DNA of 64,000 bases, taken from positions 682,001 through 746,000 of the forward strand of contig CP179198.1 in assembly GCA_051201585.1 (NCBI GenBank). The letters are read 5' to 3'. Shown piece after piece: positions 27,869 through 37,726 of the stretch. The stretch is from UBA868 sp016776875 (GTDB lineage: Bacteria; Pseudomonadota; Gammaproteobacteria; Arenicellales; UBA868). A program made the position numbers and the translations under genes. A model generated the notes under the pieces. That model saw only the letters and a list, made by a program, of their open reading frames with translations. It was not told where the DNA came from and did no database searches. Within the stretch, counting starts at the first letter, position 1. Each line of letters opens with the position of its first letter.

Positions 27869-28678
27869 ATGTTTAAACTGATTTCGCGAATTTTAGTTCT
27901 GTTCTGCGGGATAAATGTCACCAGCATGGCAGACCCGGTTATTGTGGTTCAGTCAACGACTTCAACCGCAAACTCGGGATTGTATGACGCTATTTTGCCG
28001 CAGTTTGAGAAACAAACGGGGATCCGGGTCAATGTTGTGGCCGTGGGGACCGGGCAAGCGATAAAGAATGCGATTAGAGGCGATGGTGATGTGTTGTTGG
28101 TGCACGCCAAGGCGGCCGAAGAAAAGTTTGTGGCCGATGGATGGGGTGTGAGCCGATCTAATTTAATGTATAACGATTTCATTTTGGTGGGTCCAGATAA
28201 TGATCCGGCAGGCCTTTCGGACGCGACTAGCGCTGTTGATGCGTTAATTCGTATTAGTTCAGTCAGGGCGCTTTTTGCATCGAGGGGAGACGACTCGGGT
28301 ACTCATCAAAAAGAGAGGCGGCTGTGGACATCAGCCGGTATTGATCCGACGACATCAAGTGGTGATTGGTATCGGGAGACCGGTTCCGGGATGGGTGCAA
28401 CGCTAAATGTTGCGGTGGGTATGAATGCGTATGCGATGACCGATCGCGCCACCTGGATAAGTTTTGGCAATAAGCAGGGTTTTAAGGTTCTGTTTGATAA
28501 CGATCAGCAACTTTTTAATCAGTACGGGATAATTCTGGTCAATCCTGCACGGCATTCCCATGTAAACGCTAAAGACGGTCAGATCTTCATTAATTGGATG
28601 CTTGGCAAAGAAGGGCAAACGGCTATTGCGAATTACACCCTTGATGGCCAGCAATTGTTTTTCCCTAATGCGAACTAA
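27869..28678 (+). CDS. tupA: Tungstate-binding periplasmic protein TupA
   Basis: 269 residues from ATG 27869 (an in-frame ATG at 27839 would add ten polar residues ahead of the signal peptide). Signal peptide about 1-22 (ILVLFCGINVTSMA, then DPVIVVQ). The oxyanion-binding TTSTANSGLYD segment at the mature N-terminus and the later SRGDDSGTHQKERRLW are hallmarks of TupA, as are GSGMGATLNVAVGMNAYAMT and the DRATW segment. Role: periplasmic capture of tungstate (possibly molybdate) for tungsto- or molybdoenzymes. No molybdopterin enzyme lies in the window. Confidence 0.92.
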   Translation: MFKLISRILVLFCGINVTSMADPVIVVQSTTSTANSGLYDAILPQFEKQTGIRVNVVAVGTGQAIKNAIRGDGDVLLVHAKAAEEKFVADGWGVSRSNLMYNDFILVGPDNDPAGLSDATSAVDALIRISSVRALFASRGDDSGTHQKERRLWTSAGIDPTTSSGDWYRETGSGMGATLNVAVGMNAYAMTDRATWISFGNKQGFKVLFDNDQQLFNQYGIILVNPARHSHVNAKDGQIFINWMLGKEGQTAIANYTLDGQQLFFPNAN

Positions 28679-29039
28679 TTAGAGATAAGAAATCCTAGGA
28701 ATATTACCCACGCGGCATTTTTTTGTGATTCATGCGTTCTTTTGGGTAATGTCTGACGATTCAGCATTCCCATTAAAAATATGAGTCGCTAGAATAGAGG
28801 CTCTAGTAATTTAAGAGAATATGTATTGTGAATCGGCGTCGCTGGAGCACACGTTACCGAGTTGTCCGGATTCGCCGTCGGCGCCTGATCGACTTTGAGC
28901 GTTTCAATCCACAGATACCACTTCCTTTTGCACCGGCAATGAGTCTTTATTCGGGCCCACGAGATGAGCGAGACGAGCCAGACGATCGTGATGGTTTTGG
29001 ATAAGCCACGTGCCTGAAGAGATACCGTAATCTAATTTG
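28679..29039. other. Sparse region between tupA and prfC
   Basis: 361 bp. It contains an imperfect dyad, ATTACCC (28703-28709) and GGGTAAT (28744-28750), enclosing a seven-T run, which may be a weak terminator for tupBA, and one small possible gene (28828-29004). I see no RNA gene here. Confidence 0.4.
28828..29004 (+). CDS. Small Arg-rich hypothetical protein (58 residues)
   Basis: A 58-residue frame starting at GTG 28828 and ending at TAA 29004, in the same direction as prfC and 35 bp before it. The N-terminal third is strongly basic (MNRRRWSTRYRVVRIRRRR, 10 Arg among the first 19 residues), the middle is proline-rich and the end acidic (DERDEPDDRDGFG). This split charge pattern recalls nucleic-acid-binding small proteins but is not a family I recognise. 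No good Shine-Dalgarno sequence is visible, so it may be spurious; the overlapping ATG at 28821 gives only a short frame. Confidence 0.35.
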   Translation: MNRRRWSTRYRVVRIRRRRLIDFERFNPQIPLPFAPAMSLYSGPRDERDEPDDRDGFG

Positions 29040-30617
29040 ATGTCAGAACACCTTGATGAGGTTCGTCGCCGGCGGACTTTCGCCATTATTTCCCATCCTG
29101 ATGCCGGGAAGACCACGCTCACGGAAAAGTTTCTCCATTACGGGGGCGCTATCCAGGAGGCGGGAACCGTGCGTGCGCGCAAGACGGGTCGCTATGCAAC
29201 GTCTGACTGGATGAAGCTTGAGAAAGAACGAGGGATCTCTGTCACGTCTTCCGTGATGCAGTTTGAATACCGGGGCTTCGTTCTAAACTTACTTGATACG
29301 CCAGGCCATGCGGACTTTTCGGAAGATACCTATAGAACGCTGACCGCCGTGGACTCCGCTCTTATGGTGATCGATGCCGCTAAAGGCGTCGAAGAACGGA
29401 CCATCAAATTAATGGATGTCTGCAGATTGCGTGATACGCCGATCATCACGTTCGTCAATAAGATGGATAGAGAAGGTCGGGATCCAGTGGAACTTCTCGA
29501 TGAGGTTGAGTCGGTGCTTGGGATCCAATGCGCACCGATGACCTGGCCAATTGGATCCGGCCGACACTTTAAGGGGGTGTATCAGATTAATGAGGATCGT
29601 GTGTCGTTGTTTGACCGTTCTGCATCCGGTGGAAGCCCGGCACGCATTTTTCAAGGCCTGGATAATCCTGAGTTGCATGACCTTTTAGGAGAGGATTCGA
29701 GCGCGCTTCGTGATGAGATTGAACTTTTGACAGGTGCTTCCCACAGTTTTGATCATCAAGCTTATTTAAACGGAAAACTGACCCCCGTTTTTTTTGGGTC
29801 CGCGCTCAATCATGAGGGAACAGATGAGTTGATTGACGCGTTTGTCGATCATGCCCCATCACCATTGCCAAGGGAAACGGAGAGTCGGACTGTAGAGGCA
29901 TTAGAGGAAAAGTTTTCCGGGTTCGTTTTTAAGATTCAAGCCAATATGGATCCTTCGCATCACGATCGCGTTGCTTTTGTTCGTGTGACGTCGGGCGGGT
30001 ACTCAAAGGGGCTTAAGGTGCGGCATGTGAGGGCAGAGCGAGATCTGCAGCTTCATAACGCCATCACTTTTTTAGCCTCTCGTCGGGAATCTGTCGGGAA
30101 AGCGGTCGCTGGGGATATTATTGGTCTTCATAACCACGGCACGATTCAGATTGGTGATACGTTCACTTCAGGTGAGTCTTTAAAATTTTTGGGTATTCCG
30201 AGTTTTGCGCCCGAACTCTTCCGGCGAGTTCGGTTGACAGATCCGCTGAGAGCTAAAGCGCTCAATAAAGGCCTAGATCAACTCAGCGAGGAAGGCGCGA
30301 CGCAGGTATTTCGACCCTTGATGAGCAATGATCTTGTTCTGGGCGCTATTGGGATACTGCAGTTCGATGTTGTAGCGCATCGATTGAAGAACGAATACGG
30401 GGTTGATTGCGCTTTTGAGGCCGTACCGGTGGTGACCGTTCGCTGGATTTCGGGTGATGATTCGAGCCAACTTGATGAAATTAAACGTAAATCGCCCCAG
30501 AATCTTGCGATTGACTCATCGGGCGCGCTGACTTACCTTGCGCCTAATTCTGCTAATTTAAGATTAGCAGAAGACCGTTTTCCAGATCTTGATTTTTTTT
30601 CCACTCGCGAACTATAG
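29040..30617 (+). CDS. prfC: Peptide chain release factor 3
   Basis: 525 residues from ATG 29040. RF3 is the GTPase that recycles RF1 and RF2 from the ribosome. G1 SHPDAGKTTLTEKFL, effector region RARKTGRYATSDWM, G3 DTPGHADFSEDTYRTL, G4 NKMDREGRDP are all present, and the C-terminal half keeps the RF3-specific EEGATQVFRP and GAIGILQFDVVAHRLKNEYG. AAGCTT sites at 29216 and 29758 are in frame and intact. Standard length and start. Confidence 0.97.
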   Translation: MSEHLDEVRRRRTFAIISHPDAGKTTLTEKFLHYGGAIQEAGTVRARKTGRYATSDWMKLEKERGISVTSSVMQFEYRGFVLNLLDTPGHADFSEDTYRTLTAVDSALMVIDAAKGVEERTIKLMDVCRLRDTPIITFVNKMDREGRDPVELLDEVESVLGIQCAPMTWPIGSGRHFKGVYQINEDRVSLFDRSASGGSPARIFQGLDNPELHDLLGEDSSALRDEIELLTGASHSFDHQAYLNGKLTPVFFGSALNHEGTDELIDAFVDHAPSPLPRETESRTVEALEEKFSGFVFKIQANMDPSHHDRVAFVRVTSGGYSKGLKVRHVRAERDLQLHNAITFLASRRESVGKAVAGDIIGLHNHGTIQIGDTFTSGESLKFLGIPSFAPELFRRVRLTDPLRAKALNKGLDQLSEEGATQVFRPLMSNDLVLGAIGILQFDVVAHRLKNEYGVDCAFEAVPVVTVRWISGDDSSQLDEIKRKSPQNLAIDSSGALTYLAPNSANLRLAEDRFPDLDFFSTREL

Positions 30618-30711
30618 AATCGAGTTTGCCCGAGAGGCCCTCAGGATATCGTTGGGTGGTGTTGTGGTTATTTTTTGATAAAACTTGTTAATTAAAAAAA
30701 GGAGTGTAGCC

Positions 30712-31026
30712 GTGTTGAAGTCCATCAGTATTTTCTTAGTATCCGCTCTGGGATTGGTCTCGCTAGGTGTTTATGCCGACGGAGCAGCTGTATACAACAG
30801 TGGCTGTATGGCATGCCACGCAGCCGGCGTCGCTGGCGCGCCGCGAGTCGGTGATAAAGAAGCCTGGATAGATCGAATTGCCCAGGGACCTGAGCTCCTT
30901 TATGAACACGCTATCGTGGGCTACCAGGGCGCGTCAGGCTATATGCCGCCGAAAGGCGGGTTCGCACACCTCAGCGATGACGACGTGAAAGCAGCAGTCG
31001 ATTTTATGGTGAGTGAGTCTGAATAG
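30712..31026 (+). CDS. Periplasmic cytochrome c5-type protein
   Basis: 104 residues from GTG 30712, chosen because AAAGGAGTG lies 6-12 nt upstream; the frame opens further back but without a ribosome-binding site. Signal peptide about 1-23 (ending GVYADG), one haem-binding site CMACH, and a distal Met ligand in GYMPPKGG, as in the cytochrome c5 family (CytC_CBB3 type). A small soluble electron carrier for periplasmic respiratory chains. It stands alone, followed by a terminator. Confidence 0.9.
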   Translation: MLKSISIFLVSALGLVSLGVYADGAAVYNSGCMACHAAGVAGAPRVGDKEAWIDRIAQGPELLYEHAIVGYQGASGYMPPKGGFAHLSDDDVKAAVDFMVSESE

Positions 31027-31059
31027 GAAGAGCGCTTTTTGGCGCTGATTTGGAAGTTA

Positions 31060-31090
31060 GAAAAGCCGGGTGCATTGCCCGGTTTTTCTT
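31060..31090 (+). terminator. Rho-independent terminator after the cytochrome gene
   Basis: AAAAGCCGGG-TGCATT-GCCCGGTTTTTC: a GC stem (CCGGG/CCCGG) with A and T tails, 35-65 bp after the cytochrome stop. The convergent aminopeptidase gene ends at 31107, so it may serve both transcripts. A second small hairpin, AGCGC/GCGCT, lies at 31030-31046. Confidence 0.8.
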
Positions 31091-31106
31091 TAAGGGCGTG
31101 AGATCG

Positions 31107-32402
31107 CTACAGGGCTTCCGCGTCAAAAAAAGCGAGAAGGGATCGGTAGAGTAAGAAAGGGTCCTGCCATCCGGTCAGCTCTCTTGGAGAGTGCATGGCC
31201 AGTTGGGGTGCCCCGACATCTACTGTATCAATACCAATAACCGCTGAGGTAATCGGTCCAATCGTGCTGCCACACCCCATATCGCTGCGCATTGCAATCG
31301 ATTGAACCGGAACCTCGGCGTTCGCGCAGAGATCGCGAAACATGGCGGCAGTCGTGCTTGTTGTGGCATAGCGTTGATTCGCGTTGTACTTGATCACCGG
31401 GCCGCCGTTGAGCACGGGTTTATGCTCAGCATCATGCTTGTTCTCATAGTTGGGATGTACGGCATGGGCGTTATCCGCGGAGATAAGGCGCGATTTCGAT
31501 AAGACGCGTGCAACATGCTCACCGCCGCCGCTTAACGCTTCTAGCGTCTGCCGCAGAAACGGGCCTTGTGCCCCCGCTGCGGAAACGCTACCTACTTCTT
31601 CGTGATCGTTACACACCAAAATTATCGTCTCATCCGAGTCTGCATCAACGAGTGCACGTAGGCCGGCGAAGCAGCTTAAAAGGTTATCTAATCTAGCGCT
31701 GGCAAGATAGTCACCATGCAGGCCAACTCTTGAAGCGGGCTGGGTGTCATAGCAGTACAACTCAAAATCGGAAACATTTTCGATTGCATCATCGGGGTAT
31801 TGACTGTTCGCCTGCGCGCAAACGATCGACAGGAATCCCTCGCCCGAGGCGTCGGGAAGATCACACAAAATAGGAACCAGTTCCAGTTGGGGATTGATGG
31901 TTCGGTTTTTGTGAACTTCGCGATTTAAATGAATGGCAAGACTGGGAATGGTCGCGATTGAGCGCTGGAAGTCGATTAAGCGACTCACTCGAAGACCATT
32001 TGTTGTTTTTGCATTAATGCGCCCTGCAATCGAGAGATCGCGGTCGAACCATGGTGCGAGAAGCACCCCACCGTAAATTTCGACACCGAGCTGTAATACG
32101 CCAGAGCGTCTGATATCGGGGATAGGTTTGATTCGCAGGCACGGACTATCGGTATGCGCCCCTACAATTCGGATGCCGCTCTCGGTGATGGGTCTGGAGC
32201 CCGAGCGGATCGCAATCAGTGACGAATCATTCCGAGTGATAAACACTTTGTCTGTGTGATTTTCTGACGATGGCGATAGTGACTCAGTTTTGGAAAATCC
32301 GGCATCGGAAAGCGTTGATGCGAGGCGCTGCGTCGCATGAAAGGGCGACGGCGATTGATCTAAAAAATTGAGTAAACCCGAGTTGAAGACATCAGCATTC
32401 AT
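31107..32402 (-). CDS. apeB: M18 family aminopeptidase
   Basis: 431 residues, cytoplasmic dizinc aminopeptidase of the M18 (aspartyl aminopeptidase) family. Metal- and active-site segments: GAHTDSPCLRIKP (His, Asp), the Asp of ASARLDNLLSC, CNDHEEVGSVSAAGAQGP (Glu-Glu) and SADNAHAVHPNY; C-terminal MRSDMGCGSTIGPI and HSPREL with the last His. Length and motifs are normal. It removes N-terminal acidic or other residues in peptide recycling. Its start is 13 bp after the ttcA stop, so the two are probably co-transcribed. Confidence 0.95.
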   Translation of the reverse strand: MNADVFNSGLLNFLDQSPSPFHATQRLASTLSDAGFSKTESLSPSSENHTDKVFITRNDSSLIAIRSGSRPITESGIRIVGAHTDSPCLRIKPIPDIRRSGVLQLGVEIYGGVLLAPWFDRDLSIAGRINAKTTNGLRVSRLIDFQRSIATIPSLAIHLNREVHKNRTINPQLELVPILCDLPDASGEGFLSIVCAQANSQYPDDAIENVSDFELYCYDTQPASRVGLHGDYLASARLDNLLSCFAGLRALVDADSDETIILVCNDHEEVGSVSAAGAQGPFLRQTLEALSGGGEHVARVLSKSRLISADNAHAVHPNYENKHDAEHKPVLNGGPVIKYNANQRYATTSTTAAMFRDLCANAEVPVQSIAMRSDMGCGSTIGPITSAVIGIDTVDVGAPQLAMHSPRELTGWQDPFLLYRSLLAFFDAEAL

Positions 32403-32415
32403 AATTAACGATTCT

Positions 32416-33300
32416 CTAAAGTGTTATGTTGCTTGGCGACGCAGGTGATCCCGCATTTATGGCATCCCCTTTTTCAGGAAGCCATCTGATGGCAGGCTGA
32501 ATTGACTTTTCCTCGAGTCCCTCGAAGTCGAAAAGGGCGCGATCGGCAAGTTGACTCGGTGCAACACAGGTTAAGCTTCGAAAAATGCTCGCGATACGCC
32601 CCGGGTTAGACTTTTCCCACTCTGCAAGCATGGCTTTAATGGACTGCCGCTGTAAATGCTGTTGAGAGCCGCACAGGTTGCAAGGGATGATGGGATATTG
32701 ACGCATTTCAGCGAATCGAGCGATATCTTTTTCACGACAGTAGGCCAGTGGTCTAATGACAATATTTTTACGATCGTCGCTTAACAGTTTTGGCGGCATT
32801 GATTTTAATTGGCCACCATGAAACATATTTAAAAAAAGTGTTTCCATCATGTCATCACTATGATGACCTAGCGCGATTCGTGTTACGCCGTGTTCGATAG
32901 CATATCGATAAAGAATGCCGCGTCGCAGTCGGGAGCATAGGCCGCACATTGTTTTACCTTCGGGAATCACCCGCTTCACAATGCTGTAGGTATCTTCGTC
33001 GATGATGTCGTAAGAAATGTTTTTTTCACTAAGATATCGGCGAATGGTCCCGACTGGGAAATTGGGCTGATTTTGATCAAGATGAACGGCATGCAGCGAG
33101 AAAGAAACAGGTGCTTTTTCCTTAAGTTGCATCAGAATATCTAAAAGGGCAAACGAGTCTTTACCGCCCGACACGCAGACCATCACGCGATCCCCTTCTT
33201 TGATCATCTGAAAATCTTCGATGGCTTTGCCTGTTTCGCGCCGAAGTCGTTTATTTAGTTTTTTTTCTTCAACTGTTGCATTCATAGTAATTTGACTCAA
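32416..33300 (-). CDS. ttcA: tRNA 2-thiocytidine(32) synthetase TtcA
   Basis: 294 residues; an ATP- and Fe-S-dependent enzyme that thiolates cytidine 32 of certain tRNAs. PP-loop SGGKDSFALLDIL (about 44-56), the two cluster CxxC motifs CGLCSRLRRG and CNLCGSQ, and GHHSDDMMETLFLNMFHGG are present. Start ATG 33300; another Met five residues later is possible. First gene of a pair with apeB, divergent from the AsmA-like gene across 118 bp. Confidence 0.95.
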   Translation of the reverse strand: MSQITMNATVEEKKLNKRLRRETGKAIEDFQMIKEGDRVMVCVSGGKDSFALLDILMQLKEKAPVSFSLHAVHLDQNQPNFPVGTIRRYLSEKNISYDIIDEDTYSIVKRVIPEGKTMCGLCSRLRRGILYRYAIEHGVTRIALGHHSDDMMETLFLNMFHGGQLKSMPPKLLSDDRKNIVIRPLAYCREKDIARFAEMRQYPIIPCNLCGSQQHLQRQSIKAMLAEWEKSNPGRIASIFRSLTCVAPSQLADRALFDFEGLEEKSIQPAIRWLPEKGDAINAGSPASPSNITL

Positions 33301-33418
33301 ATAGCGATTATCTTGGAAACGAGAGGATCAAAGCCCGCTTACCGTCTTTTCGACTGTTTTGGTGATGTTTTACTGATATTTCTAGTGAAAAAATTCTAGG
33401 AATACGTATCCTACAGGG

Positions 33419-36400
33419 GTGATTCGAATTTCGCGAAAAAAAATCATTCTATCCGGTATCGGGACCGCCATTGCGCTGTTGATGATGCCCGTACTGGTGC
33501 TACAACTGTTGAACTGGGATAAGCATCGGGACCTCGTCTCCCGGGCGGCAGGCTATTTTCTGGAACGCGAGGTTCAGATTACTGAGTTTCTTGATTTTCA
33601 GTTATGGCCTACAACTCGACTGGAGGTGAAAGGACTCCGCGTCGCATCTCCCGATGAATCCTTTTCAAAACCCCTTCTAAGTGTCTCTAATGCGTCTATA
33701 GAAATTGCCCTGACCCCTTTGTTCTCGGGTTTATGGGTAGTGAATGATTTTCAACTTGAAGATTCTGTTGTTTCCCTGCAGACAAATGCTGAGGGCATCA
33801 AAAACTGGATTTTCAGAGGAGAGGAACCTGCTTTCTCCGATCCGCCATTAGAAATGTTTCCGGTCATTTTGAATCGGATGCAAGTCAGTCACACTAAATT
33901 GCATTATTCAAACGAGAATCACCGAATTAATCGGGATTTGTGGCTTGATACGTTCGACATTAAGGTGATCGGGGGAAGCGAAGAAAATCGCCAGGTGACC
34001 GTGGCGGGTCGCTTCGATAATGAGTCGCTTCAAATTGATGGAACAGCCACAGTGCTCGGTGATGACACCGTGGCGGTGTCTCTTGATTTAAGTCTTGGAT
34101 CCGCCTCTGGCTCTGTTCATGGGGATGTGTCGGACCTTATGAATGGAGGAAACGCCAACCTTTCTTTGGGCTTTAGTTCATTCGATGCGGCTCAGACCGT
34201 AAAGTTATTGCTGCCAAAGCTTCTCGGCGTTGTCAAGTGAGATGCTTGCTGGATCAGCGACCGTCAGCGCTTCATTAACAGGTCGACTCGATCACAATAT
34301 TCGACTCGAGAACATCGCTATCGATCTCGAAGCCGATCTGTTGGCGCTTAAAGCCAATGGCGGACTCAACCTCTTTAGTCAAGGCAGTCCCAAGTTAATA
34401 CCCTCTGCTGAGCTTGAGGTTTCGGTTAAAACGAAAAACTTTCAGCCGCTGGTACGCGCATTTGGGGGGAGATCAGCGTTCTCAGGACCAGCGCGTGCGG
34501 AGGGGATACTTCGTGGATCGCTCAATGATTTTCGACTAGAGAATATCGAGCTGGCTGCAACGTCTGAGTTTGTCCAGCTCGAGGGCAAAGGTCGATTGGA
34601 AAAACTGGGTAGTCCTGAAGGGCCATCAGTTGATCTGTCTGTCAAACTCAAGTCAAATCAAATCGCAAGCGTGTTGCTTGCGCATGATCTTGAATTGCCG
34701 ATCGATGGATCAGTCGAGGCCAGCGTTCGAGTCACGGGTATGTCGCGAGATCTCATGGTGGAAGATATTCATATCGAACTTTTTTCGCCAAGCCTAAACT
34801 TTACTGCGGCTGGAAAGATTGGGCCGATGGGTAAAAATGCCCAATACGATCTTTCTTTTGATGCCGACACTAAGAATTTGGGCGTGCTCACCGAGTTTTT
34901 TGAGTTTAATCTGCCACAAAACTTCGGGAGTAGCGCAACAGGCCGTCTGGTGGGAGGTAAAAATGATCTTTATCTAAACGGACTTGCAATCGAACTGCGA
35001 TCGAAAAAGACGCTGCTCCAGGCCACAGGATCAATTGGCCCCCTCGGGAAATCAGCGATGTTCAAGGTGCCTTTTGAAGCCAGAACGACTGAATTGTCGC
35101 AACTGCTGGCGTTCATTGACTTTGACAGTCCCATCTCTGCAGCGGTGTCTGCAAAGGGTATTGTGACGGGCTCCAAAAGAGACCTGAGCATTGACGGACT
35201 TACGGTTGATGCAAGAAATAATATCGGGAGAGTCGGTGTAAGCGGTGCTCTCGGTCTCTCCGGAAGTCAGTCTGATCAGGATCTCTCGATGGAGGTCATG
35301 ATCCCGGATCTGAGCAAGTTACAGCCCTTTGTTCCGTACCCGCTCGCAGATTACGCAGGTATACGATTAAACGCAGGTGCGGAAGTTAAACGAGAAAATG
35401 GACGCGTCCGCCTTAATCATATCTCTGGAATTTTGTCGGGCGAGGGAATTAAGGTGGGGCGTTTTTCGGGTCAGTTGCCGGATGTTAAAAACTTGCGTAC
35501 TGGATCCTTGGCAGTTGATCTGGAGGTAGATCATCTGGGTCGCCTTGGCCGATCTTTGGGGCTTTCTTCAGACAATTTAGTGCCAGGTCAACTATCGATA
35601 AGCGTCACCGGCTCATCAAAGGAGGATGCGCCTTTTCTGATCAGAGTTGATGGTCGAACCGACTCCATGGAGCTCAGTGTGGGCGGTAAATTAACTTCGC
35701 TGGATGCGACATCAGACCTTGATTTGAAGTCACGGTTCTCAGTGATTGATGCCCAAGATCTCGCAGACCTATTACAGATTGACCTGCCGATAGATGGCCC
35801 ACTCAAGATGCAAATTGGGATCGTACGAGACAAAAAGGTCGATAGCAAAAGCCTAGAAACAAATATCCAGGTTGAGGTGAATCAAATTCAGGCCTCGGCA
35901 GATGGGCGGTTATCTTGGCCGCTGCGTGTTGGGAGTTATCTTAATGCGCGGATCGAGACGTCATCATTAAAAAATTTGGATCGCTGGCTGTCAGGGGATT
36001 ATCTAGATCCGGGCCCACTATCGATTGACGGAAAATTTGTTTTCTTACCCTCTGATGAGCATCAAGCCGATTTTTCGGTTCGCCTTGGCGAAAATGACTT
36101 AACAGGCTCCCTTAAGGTCAAGGCAGATCTTCTGGACCGCTTTTATCACCAAAAAGAACTAGCCACTCCTTTGGCGCTAACGGGATCGTTTCAATCCTCA
36201 AGACTTAACCTGATGGAGATTTTTCCGGCACGTGCAAAAAATGAGCCTTCCGCGATACCACGAAAAGAGTCGGAGGCGGTTGCTCCAGCTTCAGGCACAA
36301 ATCCCAAAAAAGGGGATTCGAAAGAGAAGTCTAATCGTCAACAGAAACGTGACCGTAAAAAGGAATCTCAGGAGCCGCTATTTAGTGCGGAACCTTTTTC

Positions 36401-37317
36401 CCTGGAATGGCTTGGTTCAGTTAATGTCGATCTAGGATTCGAGGCTGCAGAATTTGTCTCACCAAGTGTAAGGTCAGAAAATCTAAACGCGGCTATTAAA
36501 ATAAAGGATAAGGTCTTGAGGGTTGAGGCGGACAGTGGGGAGTTTTCAGGCGGCAGTTTTGAGTTCGATTTTCAGATTGACGCGCAGAGTAAACCTTATA
36601 AAAGTGATCTGGAGTTCCAGATTGCTGATCTCGTGATGAAAGAGGTGCCTTCCCTTCAAGACGCAAAACTCCCGCTTCAGGGTAGTATGGATTTTGAAGC
36701 TTAAACTTTCAGGAAAGGGCGCGTCTGCAAAAGAAATGGCGTCCACGGTTCGAGGGACAATTCTGGCGTCCGGCGAAAATACGTACTTTCCATCAGGCGG
36801 TTTTTCTTTCCTAACGCGATCAATCTTGGGTACGATCTTGGAGTTTGTGAGCCCCAAAAAAAGAGATGAATTTCACCAGGTGGACTGTGGCGTAATCGGT
36901 TTTAAGGTTGTGGACGGTATTGTAATGTCACAAGATTCGATTGCCCTGCAGACAGAGGATGTCACTTTCCTGATTCGGGGTGGATTTAGTCTTGTAGATG
37001 AATCACTCGTTTTTGTGATTCGTCCTAAGGCTCGCAAAGGGGCCGGCGTTTCTGCATCTACCTTCACAAACTTTTACCGTTTGGGCGGTACGCTACGAGA
37101 TCCAAAAATCGAAGCCGATTTGGGAGGGGTGTTAAAAACCAGCGTCACCTGGGGTCTGGCGGCGGCGACCGCGGGATTATCAGTGATCGCTCAAGGGTTT
37201 TTCGATAAGTTCACTGGAAATCAAGATGTTTGTGCGATTGCAGATCAAAACTATGAGGCCCTCATTCAAGACAATGACGCGAATGTCCTGAAGACCTGGG
37301 GTAAGTTGACGCGTTAG
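33419..37317 (+). CDS. Large AsmA-family protein, interrupted by two +1 frameshifts
   Basis: About 1,298 residues once repaired, much longer than AsmA (about 617) and near YhdP in size. An N-terminal membrane anchor (IILSGIGTAIALLMMPVLVL) is followed by the AsmA start DLVSRAAGYFLEREVQITEF, long repeated beta-rich segments and a C-terminal AsmA module (RLGGTLRDPKIEADLGGVL). Three consecutive frames are needed. Break 1 is at CCAAAGCTTC (34214-34223); one base fewer gives LLLPSFSALSSEMLAGS. Break 2 is at GAAGCTT (36696-36702); one base fewer gives SMDFELKLSGKGASAKEM. Family role: inner-membrane/periplasmic bridge-like proteins linked to phospholipid transport and outer-membrane homeostasis. The start is GTG 33419. 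Confidence 0.82.
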
Positions 37318-37376
37318 GGTGTGTGCGCTTTGGCTCTTTTGAACACGAAGAACTTTGACATTTTTGGGAGGATGGC

Positions 37377-37712
37377 TTGAGTAGTATGGCAGCGGCAGTT
37401 GAGAAATTAGGGGCACTTCGCGTGATGCTGCTTTCGGTGTTGGCGCTACTTACCGTTTTAGCGCCATTCGCGCTTGAGACGACAGGATACGAGGGTTGGG
37501 CGCTCGCCAGTACCGTGATCGTGCCGGCGCTCGTGCCTATATTTTTTTTCGTCACATTACTGGACGTATTGATGAGCGCGATTTATCGATCATCAAGTGA
37601 TGGTGATATGCGGGATAAATATCAACTGGTGATTAAAGTTGAGGTTGTGTTTCTGGTAATGATGATGGGCGCCTGGATGCCTTTATTTTGGGGTGTTTTA
37701 AATCCACAGTGA
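37377..37712 (+). CDS. Hypothetical membrane protein (three helices)
   Basis: 111 residues with about three transmembrane segments: MLLSVLALLTVLAPFAL, VIVPALVPIFFFVTLLDVLM and VVFLVMMMGAWMPLFWGVL. I do not recognise the family. The polar loop (SSSDGDMRDKY) separates helices 2 and 3. A GGGAGG Shine-Dalgarno sequence 6 nt before favours TTG 37377, with ATG 37386 as alternative. It follows the AsmA-like gene by 60 bp in the same direction and may share its role in the envelope, but that is inference from position only. Confidence 0.7.
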   Translation: MSSMAAAVEKLGALRVMLLSVLALLTVLAPFALETTGYEGWALASTVIVPALVPIFFFVTLLDVLMSAIYRSSSDGDMRDKYQLVIKVEVVFLVMMMGAWMPLFWGVLNPQ

Positions 37713-37726
37713 AAACAGCAATCGGC

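Noticed and set aside
28821..28900. ATG at 28821 as start of the small gene before prfC
   Set aside because: It is in another frame and gives a short peptide without notable features.
33419..37317. AsmA-like region as three separate genes
   Set aside because: Each later frame begins without a proper start or ribosome-binding site in the middle of an AsmA-type beta-rich sequence, and one-base repairs at AGCT join them smoothly.
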